From NCBI GenBank assembly GCA_025359985.1, contig JANYDB010000076.1, forward strand, positions 1-54,626: a stretch of DNA of 54,626 nt. The letters are read 5' to 3'. Within the stretch, counting starts at the first letter, position 1; each line of letters opens with the position of its first letter. Origin of the DNA: Burkholderiales bacterium (GTDB lineage: Bacteria; Pseudomonadota; Gammaproteobacteria; Burkholderiales; Usitatibacteraceae). The notes under the pieces were generated by a model. It was not told the origin of the DNA and made no database searches. It saw only the letters and a program-made list of their open reading frames with translations. Made by a program: the position numbers and the translations under genes. Below are positions 45,756 through 53,481 of the stretch, piece after piece.

Positions 45756-46573
45756 TTGCACCCAACTCTCTCTTCGAAGCGACGCCCGCGGCGGCGCAGA
45801 CTGACGCCCCTGGCGCGCCCCGCCTAGAATCTTCGAAGGGGATGCCCGAACAGACAGGTGCATTTTCAGACGCATCATCGGACGTCGTTGAGCAGTCACG
45901 GTCGCTGGAACGCGGCTTTTTTGTCAGTACCAAGCGCGACACGTTTTTAGCGTTTCGCTCAAAAGGCGAGGTCATCCAAGCTTTGGTTTTTTTTGTGATG
46001 GTCGTGAGTTTGTTTCCGTTGGCAATTGGTGCCGAAACGGTGCTGCTGAAGCGCATAGCGCCAGGTGTCGTGTGGGTGGCGGCGTTGCTATCAGTGCTGT
46101 TGACCTTGCCGCGTTTGTTTGCAAGCGATTATCTGGATGGTACGCTCGAGCAAATGTTGCTCTCACCGTTTCCGCTGACGCTCATTGTTGCCGGAAAAAT
46201 GGCAGCACATTGGCTGACTACGGGGCTACCGTTGGCGCTGATCGCCCCCTTGCTGGGGTTACAATTTGGTCTCGGTGGGGATGAACTTGCCGTGCTGGTC
46301 ATCAGTCTATTACTAGGTACGCCGATTTTGTCGATGTTGGGCGCAGTTGGCGCAGCGCTGACGCTTGGGGTCCGCGGTGGTTCTGTTTTGGTGGCGCTAC
46401 TGATTTTGCCGCTTTACATTCCCGTGCTGATTTTTGGCGCAGGGGCGGTGGAAGCGGTCGCCAGCGGTATAGATTACGGGGCAAATCTTTCGCTGCTCGG
46501 TGCCGGCTTATTGTTTGGTGCGTTGGCGACGCCTTTTGCCGTGGCTGCAGCCGTTAAAATTTCTTTGGATTAG
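45752..46573 (+). CDS. ccmB: CcmB, heme exporter permease subunit (right copy)
   Basis: 273 residues with six membrane helices and the same core as the left copy (RSKGEVIQALVFF, GTLEQMLLSPFPL). The polar N-terminal extension before the core is longer, about 55 residues, and unrelated in sequence to the left extension, so these tails are probably under weak constraint or the true starts lie further in. Overlaps ccmA by ATGA. Confidence 0.94.
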   Translation: MIAPNSLFEATPAAAQTDAPGAPRLESSKGMPEQTGAFSDASSDVVEQSRSLERGFFVSTKRDTFLAFRSKGEVIQALVFFVMVVSLFPLAIGAETVLLKRIAPGVVWVAALLSVLLTLPRLFASDYLDGTLEQMLLSPFPLTLIVAGKMAAHWLTTGLPLALIAPLLGLQFGLGGDELAVLVISLLLGTPILSMLGAVGAALTLGVRGGSVLVALLILPLYIPVLIFGAGAVEAVASGIDYGANLSLLGAGLLFGALATPFAVAAAVKISLD

Positions 46574-46579
46574 CAATTC

Positions 46580-47362
46580 ATGAATCTTTACAAATATGCT
46601 TCTCCTGCCACGTTTTACCCGCTCGCAGGCAAGCTCATTCCTTGGTTCGCTGCGTTGGCGGTGGTGTTCGGGCTGATTGGCTTATACCTTGGCTTAATTG
46701 TTGCGCCTGAAGATGCGCAACAAGGACAGGTGTATCGAATTATTTTTATTCATGTGCCAACCGCGTGGGTCGGCATGGTGGTTTATCTGGTAATGGCCGC
46801 CTATGGGGTAGCGGCACTTACGCTTAAAACGCGGCTTTCTTCGATGATGATGGAGGCGTTGGCACCAACGGGTGCTTTGTTTACCGCACTAGCGTTGCTG
46901 ACCGGCGCACTCTGGGGGAAACCGACCTGGGGGACCTATTGGATTTGGGATGCACGCATGACATCGACGCTCATACTGCTGTTTTTATACGTCGGCTATA
47001 TCGCGCTCATTCATGCGATTGAAGATAAAAAACGTGCCGACAAAGCCGGCGCCTTGCTGGTGATCGTCGGTTCGGTGAATGTGCCGATTATTTATTTTTC
47101 GGTACGCTGGTGGAACACGCTGCACCAAGGCGCATCAGTGTCGGTGACCGGCTCGAAAATGGCGGCGGTGATGGCGCAAGGCATGTTGGTGATGGCGTTG
47201 GCTTGTTGGATGTACGCGATTGCAGTGGTGCTCGTTAGAGTACGGGCAATCATTTTAGAGCGGCAGTATAAGGGTGCAAACGACATGGTGGGTTTGAGCA
47301 TGGGGGCCCGGGGAATGGCCGGTACGGAAATGACAGGTACGGAAATGATGGGAACAAAATGA
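46580..47362 (+). CDS. ccmC: CcmC, heme-handling membrane protein (right copy)
   Basis: 260 residues, six helices, WWD segment WGTYWIWDARMTS and the histidines of HVPTAW and NTLHQGASV. The C-terminal tail differs from the left copy: it is Gly/Met-rich and ends in a tandem peptide repeat (GTEMT GTEMM GTK) from a 15-bp DNA repeat at 47321-47350. The stop overlaps the ccmD ATG. Confidence 0.96.
   Translation: MNLYKYASPATFYPLAGKLIPWFAALAVVFGLIGLYLGLIVAPEDAQQGQVYRIIFIHVPTAWVGMVVYLVMAAYGVAALTLKTRLSSMMMEALAPTGALFTALALLTGALWGKPTWGTYWIWDARMTSTLILLFLYVGYIALIHAIEDKKRADKAGALLVIVGSVNVPIIYFSVRWWNTLHQGASVSVTGSKMAAVMAQGMLVMALACWMYAIAVVLVRVRAIILERQYKGANDMVGLSMGARGMAGTEMTGTEMMGTK
47321..47362 (+). repeat. 15-bp tandem repeat at the 3' end of ccmC
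   Basis: GGTACGGAAATGACA is followed by GGTACGGAAATGATG and a decayed third unit GGAACAAAATGA that supplies the ccmC stop and the ccmD start. It extends the CcmC tail by slippage; the left arm lacks it. Confidence 0.85.
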
Positions 47363-47520
47363 ACATGGCAGATTTTTTTTCAATGGGCGGGCGGGGGTTT
47401 TATGTCTGGAGTTCATTCGGTGCAGTGGCGCTGGCACTCGTCATTGAAATGATGCTGGTGAAGAAGCGTGGCAGTGCTGCCGCGCAGTTGAAAAAAACGG
47501 TAGCCGAAACTCAACAATGA
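47359..47520 (+). CDS. ccmD: CcmD, small membrane subunit of the heme-handling complex (right copy)
   Basis: 53 residues from an ATG overlapping the ccmC stop (ATGA), or 51 from the next ATG at 47365. MADFFSMGGRGFYVWSSFG is followed by one hydrophobic helix and a basic, then polar tail. The FFSMxGR and VWxSFGAVALA segments match the left CcmD. Position between ccmC and ccmE is canonical. Confidence 0.88.
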   Translation: MNMADFFSMGGRGFYVWSSFGAVALALVIEMMLVKKRGSAAAQLKKTVAETQQ

Positions 47521-47530
47521 AAGCCCCAGA

Positions 47531-48022
47531 ATGAAAGCGCGATACAAAAGATTTATCTGGGTAGCAATCGGCTTGTCGGTCGTGGCCTTGGCGGTCACGC
47601 TGGTGCTGCGTACGTTCAATTCCAATATTGTGCTGTATATCAATCCCACCGAAGTTGCGCAGAAAAAGATGCCCAAAGATCGCAATTTTCGGATTGGCGG
47701 TATGGTTACGGCGGGCAGCTTAAAACGTCAGCCGGACGGCTTGACCGTCAAATTCTCTGTGACTGACATGGTCGAGACCGTACCGGTCAGCTACACCGGC
47801 ATCCTGCCCGATTTATTTAAAGAAGGAAAAGGCGTAGTCGCCGAAGGTAAGCTCGATGCGGATGGCGTATTTCGTGCGACCGAGGTGCTGGCCAAGCATG
47901 ATGAAAATTACATGCCACCGGCCGCAGCCGATGCGCTCAAAAAAGCGGGACGCAACATGGATGGCACGCCCATCAAGTCAATAGAAGCGCCAGCCCAATC
48001 ACCCACACCAGCAAAGCCTTAG
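47531..48022 (+). CDS. ccmE: CcmE, periplasmic heme chaperone (right copy)
   Basis: 163 residues; membrane anchor at about 8-27; heme-binding AKHDENY with His123 and Tyr127 at the same positions as in the left copy. Differences between the copies cluster in the linker after the anchor (residues 31-56) and in the C-terminal tail, regions known to be tolerant. Ten bases separate it from ccmD. Confidence 0.96.
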   Translation: MKARYKRFIWVAIGLSVVALAVTLVLRTFNSNIVLYINPTEVAQKKMPKDRNFRIGGMVTAGSLKRQPDGLTVKFSVTDMVETVPVSYTGILPDLFKEGKGVVAEGKLDADGVFRATEVLAKHDENYMPPAAADALKKAGRNMDGTPIKSIEAPAQSPTPAKP

Positions 48023-48031
48023 GGGATAAAC

Positions 48032-50089
48032 ATGGTTCCAGAACTCGGTCAATTCTCGCTCATCTTGGCGCTGTGTTTAGCGGTTGCGCTGGGCATCGTG
48101 CCGATGACGGGCGCGTTCAAAAATGATCGTCGGCTAATGGCCCTAGCCAGACCGCTCGCGCAGGGCCAATTTCTGTTTGTAGCGTTCGCGTTTGGTTGCT
48201 TGGTCTATTCCTTCATCGTCAGCGATTTTTCAGTGCAGAATGTGGCCGCCAATTCCAACACGCAATTGCCGATTCACTACCGCATCACGGCCAGTTGGGG
48301 TTCGCACGAAGGCTCGCTGTTGCTCTGGGTGTTGATGTTGGCCGGTTGGACGTTTGCCGTCTCGATTTTTTCGAAAAATTTGCCGCAAGAAGTCATCGCC
48401 CGGGTGTTGGCGGTGATGGGCTTGATCTCGATTGGGTTTTTGCTATTCATGCTGATTACGTCCAATCCATTTGACCGGCTATTACCGGCCGCGGCCGAAG
48501 GACGCGACTTGAATCCGTTGCTGCAAGACCCCGGCATGATTATTCATCCGCCAATGTTGTACATGGGCTATGTTGGTTTTTCGGTTGCGTTTGCGTTCGC
48601 GGTTGCCGCACTGTTGGGCGGGAAATTAGATGCCACCTGGGCAAGATGGTCGCGGCCGTGGACCTTGGCGGCGTGGATATTTCTAACCATTGGCATTTGC
48701 TTGGGATCCGCCTGGGCGTATTACGAACTTGGCTGGGGCGGTTGGTGGTTTTGGGATCCGGTCGAGAACGCATCCTTCATGCCGTGGCTTGCGGGCACGG
48801 CGCTTATTCATTCGCTGGCTGTCACTGAGAAGCGCGGTATTTTTAAAAGCTGGACAGTGCTGTTGGCCATCATCGCGTTTTCACTTTCGTTGCTCGGTAC
48901 GTTTCTTGTGCGTTCTGGCGTGCTAACCAGCGTGCATGCTTTTGCGACTGACCCGAAACGCGGTATTTTTATTCTGGCATTTCTGGCAATTGTCATCGGT
49001 TCATCGCTGACGCTTTACGCCTGGCGGGCACAAAAGCTAGGATTGGCGCGGGTTCCGGGGGCGTTTTCATGGGCGTCGCGTGAATTGTTCTTGCTGGTCA
49101 ATAATTTTTTAATGGTGGTGGCGATGTTGGCAGTCGCGCTCGGCACTTTGTATCCGCTGTTTATGGACGCGCTGGGTTACGGCAAAATTTCAGTCGGTCC
49201 GCCGTACTTTGATCTGGTATTCGGTCTCTTGATGCTGCCCGCGCTATTCCTAATGGCCGTTGGCCCAATCGCGCGGTGGCGCAACGGCACGTTGCCTGAG
49301 CTTGCTGTTCGCGTGAAGTGGGCGGCGGCGATTGCGTTGGTTTCAGGCATCGGCATCCCCTTACTGCTAGGCAAACTAACCATCTGGATTGCGGTTGGTT
49401 TGACGCTCGCGGTTTGGATTGTTGCGGCAACATTAAGCGCGATTGCCCATCGTTTTAAACAGACACCACAGCAAACACCAAAGCCGAATTTTTTGGGCAG
49501 GCTCACGGCTGGCATCAAAACCAACAGTCCGTCGTTCTACGGCATGCATATCGCGCATATCGGCATTGCGGTGTTTGTCATTGGCGTGACGATGGTGAAA
49601 GGTTTTGAGACCGAGCGGGACATCCGTTTGGCACCTGGCGACGTGGCGACGGAGGGCGGTTATCAGTTTAAATTTATCGGTATTTCCCAGGCGCCGGGGC
49701 CGAACTATCAAATTTTGCGTGGCCGATTTGAAGTGAGCAAAAATGGCAAGCTAGTTGAGGTGATGAGTCCCGAAAAGCGCAGCTACTTCGCCTCCGGCCA
49801 GACGATGACCGAAGCAGCGATTGACTCCGGCTTCACCCGCGATTTATACGTCTCACTTGGCGAGCCAGTTGAGGGCGCTGCAGACGGTGCATGGGGCGTT
49901 CGGATTTACGTTAAACCATTTGTTGATTGGATTTGGTTTGGCTGTTTGTTCATGGCATTTGGCGGCGGGCTGGCGATGACCGATAAACGCTATCGATTGA
50001 AGGTGAAGCAACAAGCGCCTGTATCGGCCGTAACAGCAAAACCGACGCCGGCCGGGGCCGGTAGCGCACAGCCAAGCGCCGGAGATTGA
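48032..50089 (+). CDS. ccmF: CcmF, heme lyase membrane subunit (right copy)
   Basis: 685 residues with the WWD signature GWGGWWFWDPVENASFMPW and the WGSHEGSLLLW and HIAHIGIAVFVIGVT motifs intact. A strong AGGGG ribosome site precedes the ATG, in contrast to the duplicated start region of the left copy. The main length difference is an insert at KQTPQQTPKPNFLG. The TGA lies 2 bp before the ccmG ATG. Confidence 0.96.
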   Translation: MVPELGQFSLILALCLAVALGIVPMTGAFKNDRRLMALARPLAQGQFLFVAFAFGCLVYSFIVSDFSVQNVAANSNTQLPIHYRITASWGSHEGSLLLWVLMLAGWTFAVSIFSKNLPQEVIARVLAVMGLISIGFLLFMLITSNPFDRLLPAAAEGRDLNPLLQDPGMIIHPPMLYMGYVGFSVAFAFAVAALLGGKLDATWARWSRPWTLAAWIFLTIGICLGSAWAYYELGWGGWWFWDPVENASFMPWLAGTALIHSLAVTEKRGIFKSWTVLLAIIAFSLSLLGTFLVRSGVLTSVHAFATDPKRGIFILAFLAIVIGSSLTLYAWRAQKLGLARVPGAFSWASRELFLLVNNFLMVVAMLAVALGTLYPLFMDALGYGKISVGPPYFDLVFGLLMLPALFLMAVGPIARWRNGTLPELAVRVKWAAAIALVSGIGIPLLLGKLTIWIAVGLTLAVWIVAATLSAIAHRFKQTPQQTPKPNFLGRLTAGIKTNSPSFYGMHIAHIGIAVFVIGVTMVKGFETERDIRLAPGDVATEGGYQFKFIGISQAPGPNYQILRGRFEVSKNGKLVEVMSPEKRSYFASGQTMTEAAIDSGFTRDLYVSLGEPVEGAADGAWGVRIYVKPFVDWIWFGCLFMAFGGGLAMTDKRYRLKVKQQAPVSAVTAKPTPAGAGSAQPSAGD

Positions 50090-50091
50090 GC

Positions 50092-50721
50092 ATGGATGAT
50101 GCGAAAATTGCTGAAGTTTCATCGGTTGCGGCGTCAGGGCCGCAGCAGCTACCGGCACCGTTGCCAGCCAAAAGCAATGGCCTGCAAAAAGCATGGCGCT
50201 ACTTTTTGCCATTGGCGATTTTCGTTGGCCTGCTCGGTTTTTTGTATAAAGGATTGAGCCTTGATCCGCGCGAATTAAAATCGGTGCTGATTAACAAACC
50301 TGTGCCGGAGTTCACGCTTCCGCAATTGCATCAGCCCAACAAAACGCTTTCGGCGTCCGAAATGAAAGGCCAGGTGTGGTTGCTCAATGTCTGGGGCTCG
50401 TGGTGCGTGTCGTGCCGATATGAGCATCCGGTATTGAATGAATTGGCAAAGCAAAGCGTCGTTCCCATCGTTGGATTTAGCTGGAAGGACCGGCCCGAGG
50501 ACGCGACCGAATGGCTGAAAAAATTTGGCGATCCGTATACGTTGTCGGTGAGCGATATCGATGGCCGTGCGGCGATCAATTTTGGTGTCTACGGTGCGCC
50601 TGAAACCTTCGTCATCGACAAGGCGGGCATGATCCGTTACAAACACACTGGCCCGATTGATGAAAAAGCGCTGAACGAAATTTTGCTGCCGCTGATTCAT
50701 GATTTGCAAAAGGCGGGTTGA
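50092..50721 (+). CDS. ccmG: CcmG/DsbE, membrane-anchored periplasmic thioredoxin (right copy)
   Basis: 209 residues from the ATG at 50092 (a TTG at 50086 overlapping the ccmF stop is an alternative). Anchor at about 37-54, active site GSWCVSC (Cys105, Cys108), YGAPETFVID cis-proline region. Passes reductant to apocytochrome CxxCH sites. The N-terminal cytoplasmic tail is unlike that of the left copy, while the thioredoxin domain is closely similar. Confidence 0.95.
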   Translation: MDDAKIAEVSSVAASGPQQLPAPLPAKSNGLQKAWRYFLPLAIFVGLLGFLYKGLSLDPRELKSVLINKPVPEFTLPQLHQPNKTLSASEMKGQVWLLNVWGSWCVSCRYEHPVLNELAKQSVVPIVGFSWKDRPEDATEWLKKFGDPYTLSVSDIDGRAAINFGVYGAPETFVIDKAGMIRYKHTGPIDEKALNEILLPLIHDLQKAG

Positions 50722-50722
50722 G

Positions 50723-51319
50723 ATGTCTCTTCAATTGAAGGTGCCATCGAATAAATGGCTAGTGTCCGCTCCAGTCGGGCGTTTCGAAGCAAAAGTGGCT
50801 GACGATGCCCGCCAGAACGGGAGTTTCAATATTATTTTCATGACACTTTTCACCGTCATGATTTGCATATGGTCGATTCACTCAAGCGCCGAGCCTTCCG
50901 GTCCCGCGCCCGTTGTGTCGGGCGTAGCATTCGCGCCCACAACACCTGAGATGGAAGCGCGATTAAAAAAATTGGAAACCGAATTGCGGTGCCTCGTTTG
51001 CCAAAACCAAACACTGGCCGAATCGCCATCCGGCCTTGCGGGTGACTTGCGACGTGAGGTGCGTATTCTGGCGGTGTCGGGTAAAACAGACGAAGAAATC
51101 AAAACATTCCTGCAAGTACGCTACGGTGATTTTGTGCTCTACAAGCCGCTAGTAACAACGAAAACCTACCTGCTCTGGTTTGGTCCGTTCGTATTGCTAT
51201 TTGGCGGCGGCATGGTGCTGTGGTGGTTTGCGCGGTCACGCCGCGCCAAACTTGAATCTGTTGCGCCCAGTTTGTCTGCCGAGGATGCCAAGCGGGCAAT
51301 GGATTTGTTGGGCGGCTAG
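50723..51319 (+). CDS. ccmH: CcmH, cytochrome c maturation thioredoxin-like protein (right copy)
   Basis: I use the ATG at 50723, one base after the ccmG stop, which mirrors the left arm and gives 198 residues; a frame from 50699 would overlap ccmG. The signal/anchor is at about 38-55 (FMTLFTVMICIWSIHSSAE); initiation at the Met at its beginning is also possible. The redox motif LRCLVCQNQ and the C-terminal helix (YLLWFGPFVLLFGGGMVLWW) are intact. Last gene of the right ccm operon; a 204-bp spacer without a clear terminator follows. Confidence 0.95.
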   Translation: MSLQLKVPSNKWLVSAPVGRFEAKVADDARQNGSFNIIFMTLFTVMICIWSIHSSAEPSGPAPVVSGVAFAPTTPEMEARLKKLETELRCLVCQNQTLAESPSGLAGDLRREVRILAVSGKTDEEIKTFLQVRYGDFVLYKPLVTTKTYLLWFGPFVLLFGGGMVLWWFARSRRAKLESVAPSLSAEDAKRAMDLLGG

Positions 51320-51523
51320 TGTGTTGTTTGCTGAACGATACTGTCGCATGAAAGCACCATCGGCGTGGTAAGGTGAGTAGAGCAATAGCGCAGAGCAATA
51401 GCGGACGCGCTGAGAAAAATTTCCGGCGATTCACCATGGGGCATAACGTACCACGATGGGTCGCAGCGTGTTACAACGGGTCACCGTTTCACCAGCCTCA
51501 AACCATCAACAACGGAGGATCGT

Positions 51524-51943
51524 ATGGCCGCTTATCTACTTTGGGCAATTGCTGGATTTGTATTGATTATTGCCGAGCTCGTCACCGGCACGTTTTATTT
51601 GTTGGTGCTAGGGGTCGCCGCACTGCTCGCCGCGCTCGTCACGTTTTTGGGAGGCGATGTTTGGGTGCAAGTGATGATCGCCGCAGCCGCGTCCGTTTTT
51701 GGGGTTTATCTGGTCAACCGGTGGCGCGCATCGCGTCCCGTCGATGCGCAATCCACCAACGATCTCAACATCGGCCAAAGCGTGGTCGTCGAATCGTGGA
51801 CTGATGAGGCCAGTGGCATGGCGCGCGTTAAATATCGCGGTACGACGTGGGATGCAAAAGTCAACGCACCCGCCAAACTAAACGATGTGCTCTACATTCA
51901 CTCCCATGAAAATGGCGTTTTCAAAATCGGCAGCAAAACGTAA
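51524..51943 (+). CDS. NfeD-family membrane protein with OB-fold (right copy)
   Basis: 139 residues: three closely packed hydrophobic segments to about residue 65, then a C-terminal OB-fold-like domain (LNIGQSVVVESWTDEASGMARV ... YIHSHENGVFKIG, given in parts). A strong GGAGG site precedes the ATG. Short NfeD proteins act with SPFH proteins in membrane microdomain organisation; the next gene is exactly such a partner (91 bp downstream). The left window edge carries the mirror copy, so the duplication reaches at least this far. Confidence 0.9.
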   Translation: MAAYLLWAIAGFVLIIAELVTGTFYLLVLGVAALLAALVTFLGGDVWVQVMIAAAASVFGVYLVNRWRASRPVDAQSTNDLNIGQSVVVESWTDEASGMARVKYRGTTWDAKVNAPAKLNDVLYIHSHENGVFKIGSKT

Positions 51944-52033
51944 AAACCGTCCTATTCGTCGGCCAGTCAATCAACAGTATCGAGTGGCGACTTAGTCACC
52001 TGAATTTTTGCATTTCCATCCCCGGAGAATTGT

Positions 52034-53020
52034 ATGCCATTTAAATTATTCGCTGTCATTATCGCCACTGTCTTCATCGCCTTCGTGCCTGAAATACGCG
52101 GCTACGCAATACCGTTTTTCTTTCTTGGCACCGTGATCGTGTTTGTGATTGAAGGCGTGCGCATCGTGCCCCAGCAAAGTGCTTGGGTGGTCGAACGCCT
52201 GGGTAAATTTCAATCGGTGTTGGAGCCTGGATTGAACGTGATCGTGCCATTTTTTGATCGCGTCGCGTATCGTCACATCCTGAAAGAAACACCGCTCGAT
52301 ATTCCGGAGCAAATTTGTATCACCCGCGACAACACGCAGCTCGCGGTAGACGGCATTATTTACTATCAGGTAATCGACCCCAAGCTTGCCAGCTACGGCT
52401 CGAGCGATTACATCGCTGCTATTTCGCAACTCGCGCAGACGACGCTGCGTAGCGAAGTCGGCAAGATGGAATTGGATAAAACTTTCGAGAGCCGCGACAC
52501 GATTAACCATCAAGTTGTCAGCGTGCTCGATGAAGCGGGCCGCACTTGGGGCGTGAAAGTATTGCGCTATGAAATTAAGAGCCTTACCCCGCCCGAAGCA
52601 ATCCTGCGATCCATGCAGGCGCAGATCACCGCCGAGCGTGAAAAACGCGCGCTGATCGCAAAATCAGAAGGGGTGCGTCAACAAGAAATCAACATGGCTG
52701 ACGGTCAGCGACAAGCTGCGATTCTGGCATCCGAAGGTGAAAAACAAGCCGCCATCAACAAAGCGCAAGGTGAAGCGACGGCGTTAACGACCGTCGCCGA
52801 AGCAACGGCCAGCGCCGTTCGCCAAGTCGCCGCCGCGCTCGAAGCGCCCGGCGGGCAACAAGCCGCCAACTTAAAAATCGCCGAGAAATATGTTGAGCAA
52901 TTTGGCAACTTGGCCAAGGCAGGCAACACGCTCATTGTCCCCGCCAACATTGCCGATGTGGCCTCGATGCTCACGACCGCGATGACGGTGTTGGATAAGA
53001 CTAAGCAGGGGATGAAGTAG
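52034..53020 (+). CDS. qmcA: QmcA-like SPFH/stomatin membrane protein
   Basis: 328 residues: N-terminal hydrophobic segment (about 5-38), SPFH domain starting VRIVPQQSAWVVERLGKF, the conserved core ETPLDIPEQICITRDN, and a C-terminal coiled coil rich in Ala/Glu/Gln (AEREKRALIAKSEG onward), which is the stomatin/paraslipin pattern. QmcA proteins oligomerise on the inner membrane and pair with NfeD. A GGAGA site precedes the ATG. The left counterpart would lie outside the window, so whether it is duplicated is unknown. Confidence 0.92.
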   Translation: MPFKLFAVIIATVFIAFVPEIRGYAIPFFFLGTVIVFVIEGVRIVPQQSAWVVERLGKFQSVLEPGLNVIVPFFDRVAYRHILKETPLDIPEQICITRDNTQLAVDGIIYYQVIDPKLASYGSSDYIAAISQLAQTTLRSEVGKMELDKTFESRDTINHQVVSVLDEAGRTWGVKVLRYEIKSLTPPEAILRSMQAQITAEREKRALIAKSEGVRQQEINMADGQRQAAILASEGEKQAAINKAQGEATALTTVAEATASAVRQVAAALEAPGGQQAANLKIAEKYVEQFGNLAKAGNTLIVPANIADVASMLTTAMTVLDKTKQGMK

Positions 53021-53481
53021 GCTTTTCGCTGTTGGCATTTTACGTTTTGCGTTGCACCGTCTGATGATTGAAATGGTCTTATTGCTGCGCGGTATCAATT
53101 ATGGAGGGTGAAGAAAAATGATTGAAGATGCCCGCCGATAGACCAGCTCCAAGGATTGGCTAGGCAGGTTTGACGTACTTGACTGGCAAAAAGACGGCAT
53201 TGGCTGTGAATCACATCGACATATCGTTCAAAGCGCAGCGCCTCGCTGGTGGTGTGAACGGGCGCGGGCACGGCGAGGAAAGAGAGAAGCCCCTCCGCCT
53301 CAGCCGCCATCTCGCTTTTGCTTCGTGCTGTTGCTTCGTGCTGGTGCGACAGTTATATTGCGGATGCTTGCGCATGCCGTTATCGGCAATCAGCGCATCC
53401 CACTTGAGATGCGAAACGAAATGGTCGGCATGTTTGAACGAACCACATGCCTTACGATCTGCAAACGATCACGACTTGTGC
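53021..53481. other. Stretch without an assignable gene, possibly a decayed coding fragment
   Basis: These 461 bp hold no intact gene I can name. On the minus strand, two overlapping frames between about 53170 and 53480 read like a broken protein: one contains KHADHFVSHLKWDALIADNG, and a second contains ALRFERYVDVIHSQCRLFAS. They could be joined by a frameshift. I do not recognise the family. No terminator for qmcA is obvious. Confidence 0.4.
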
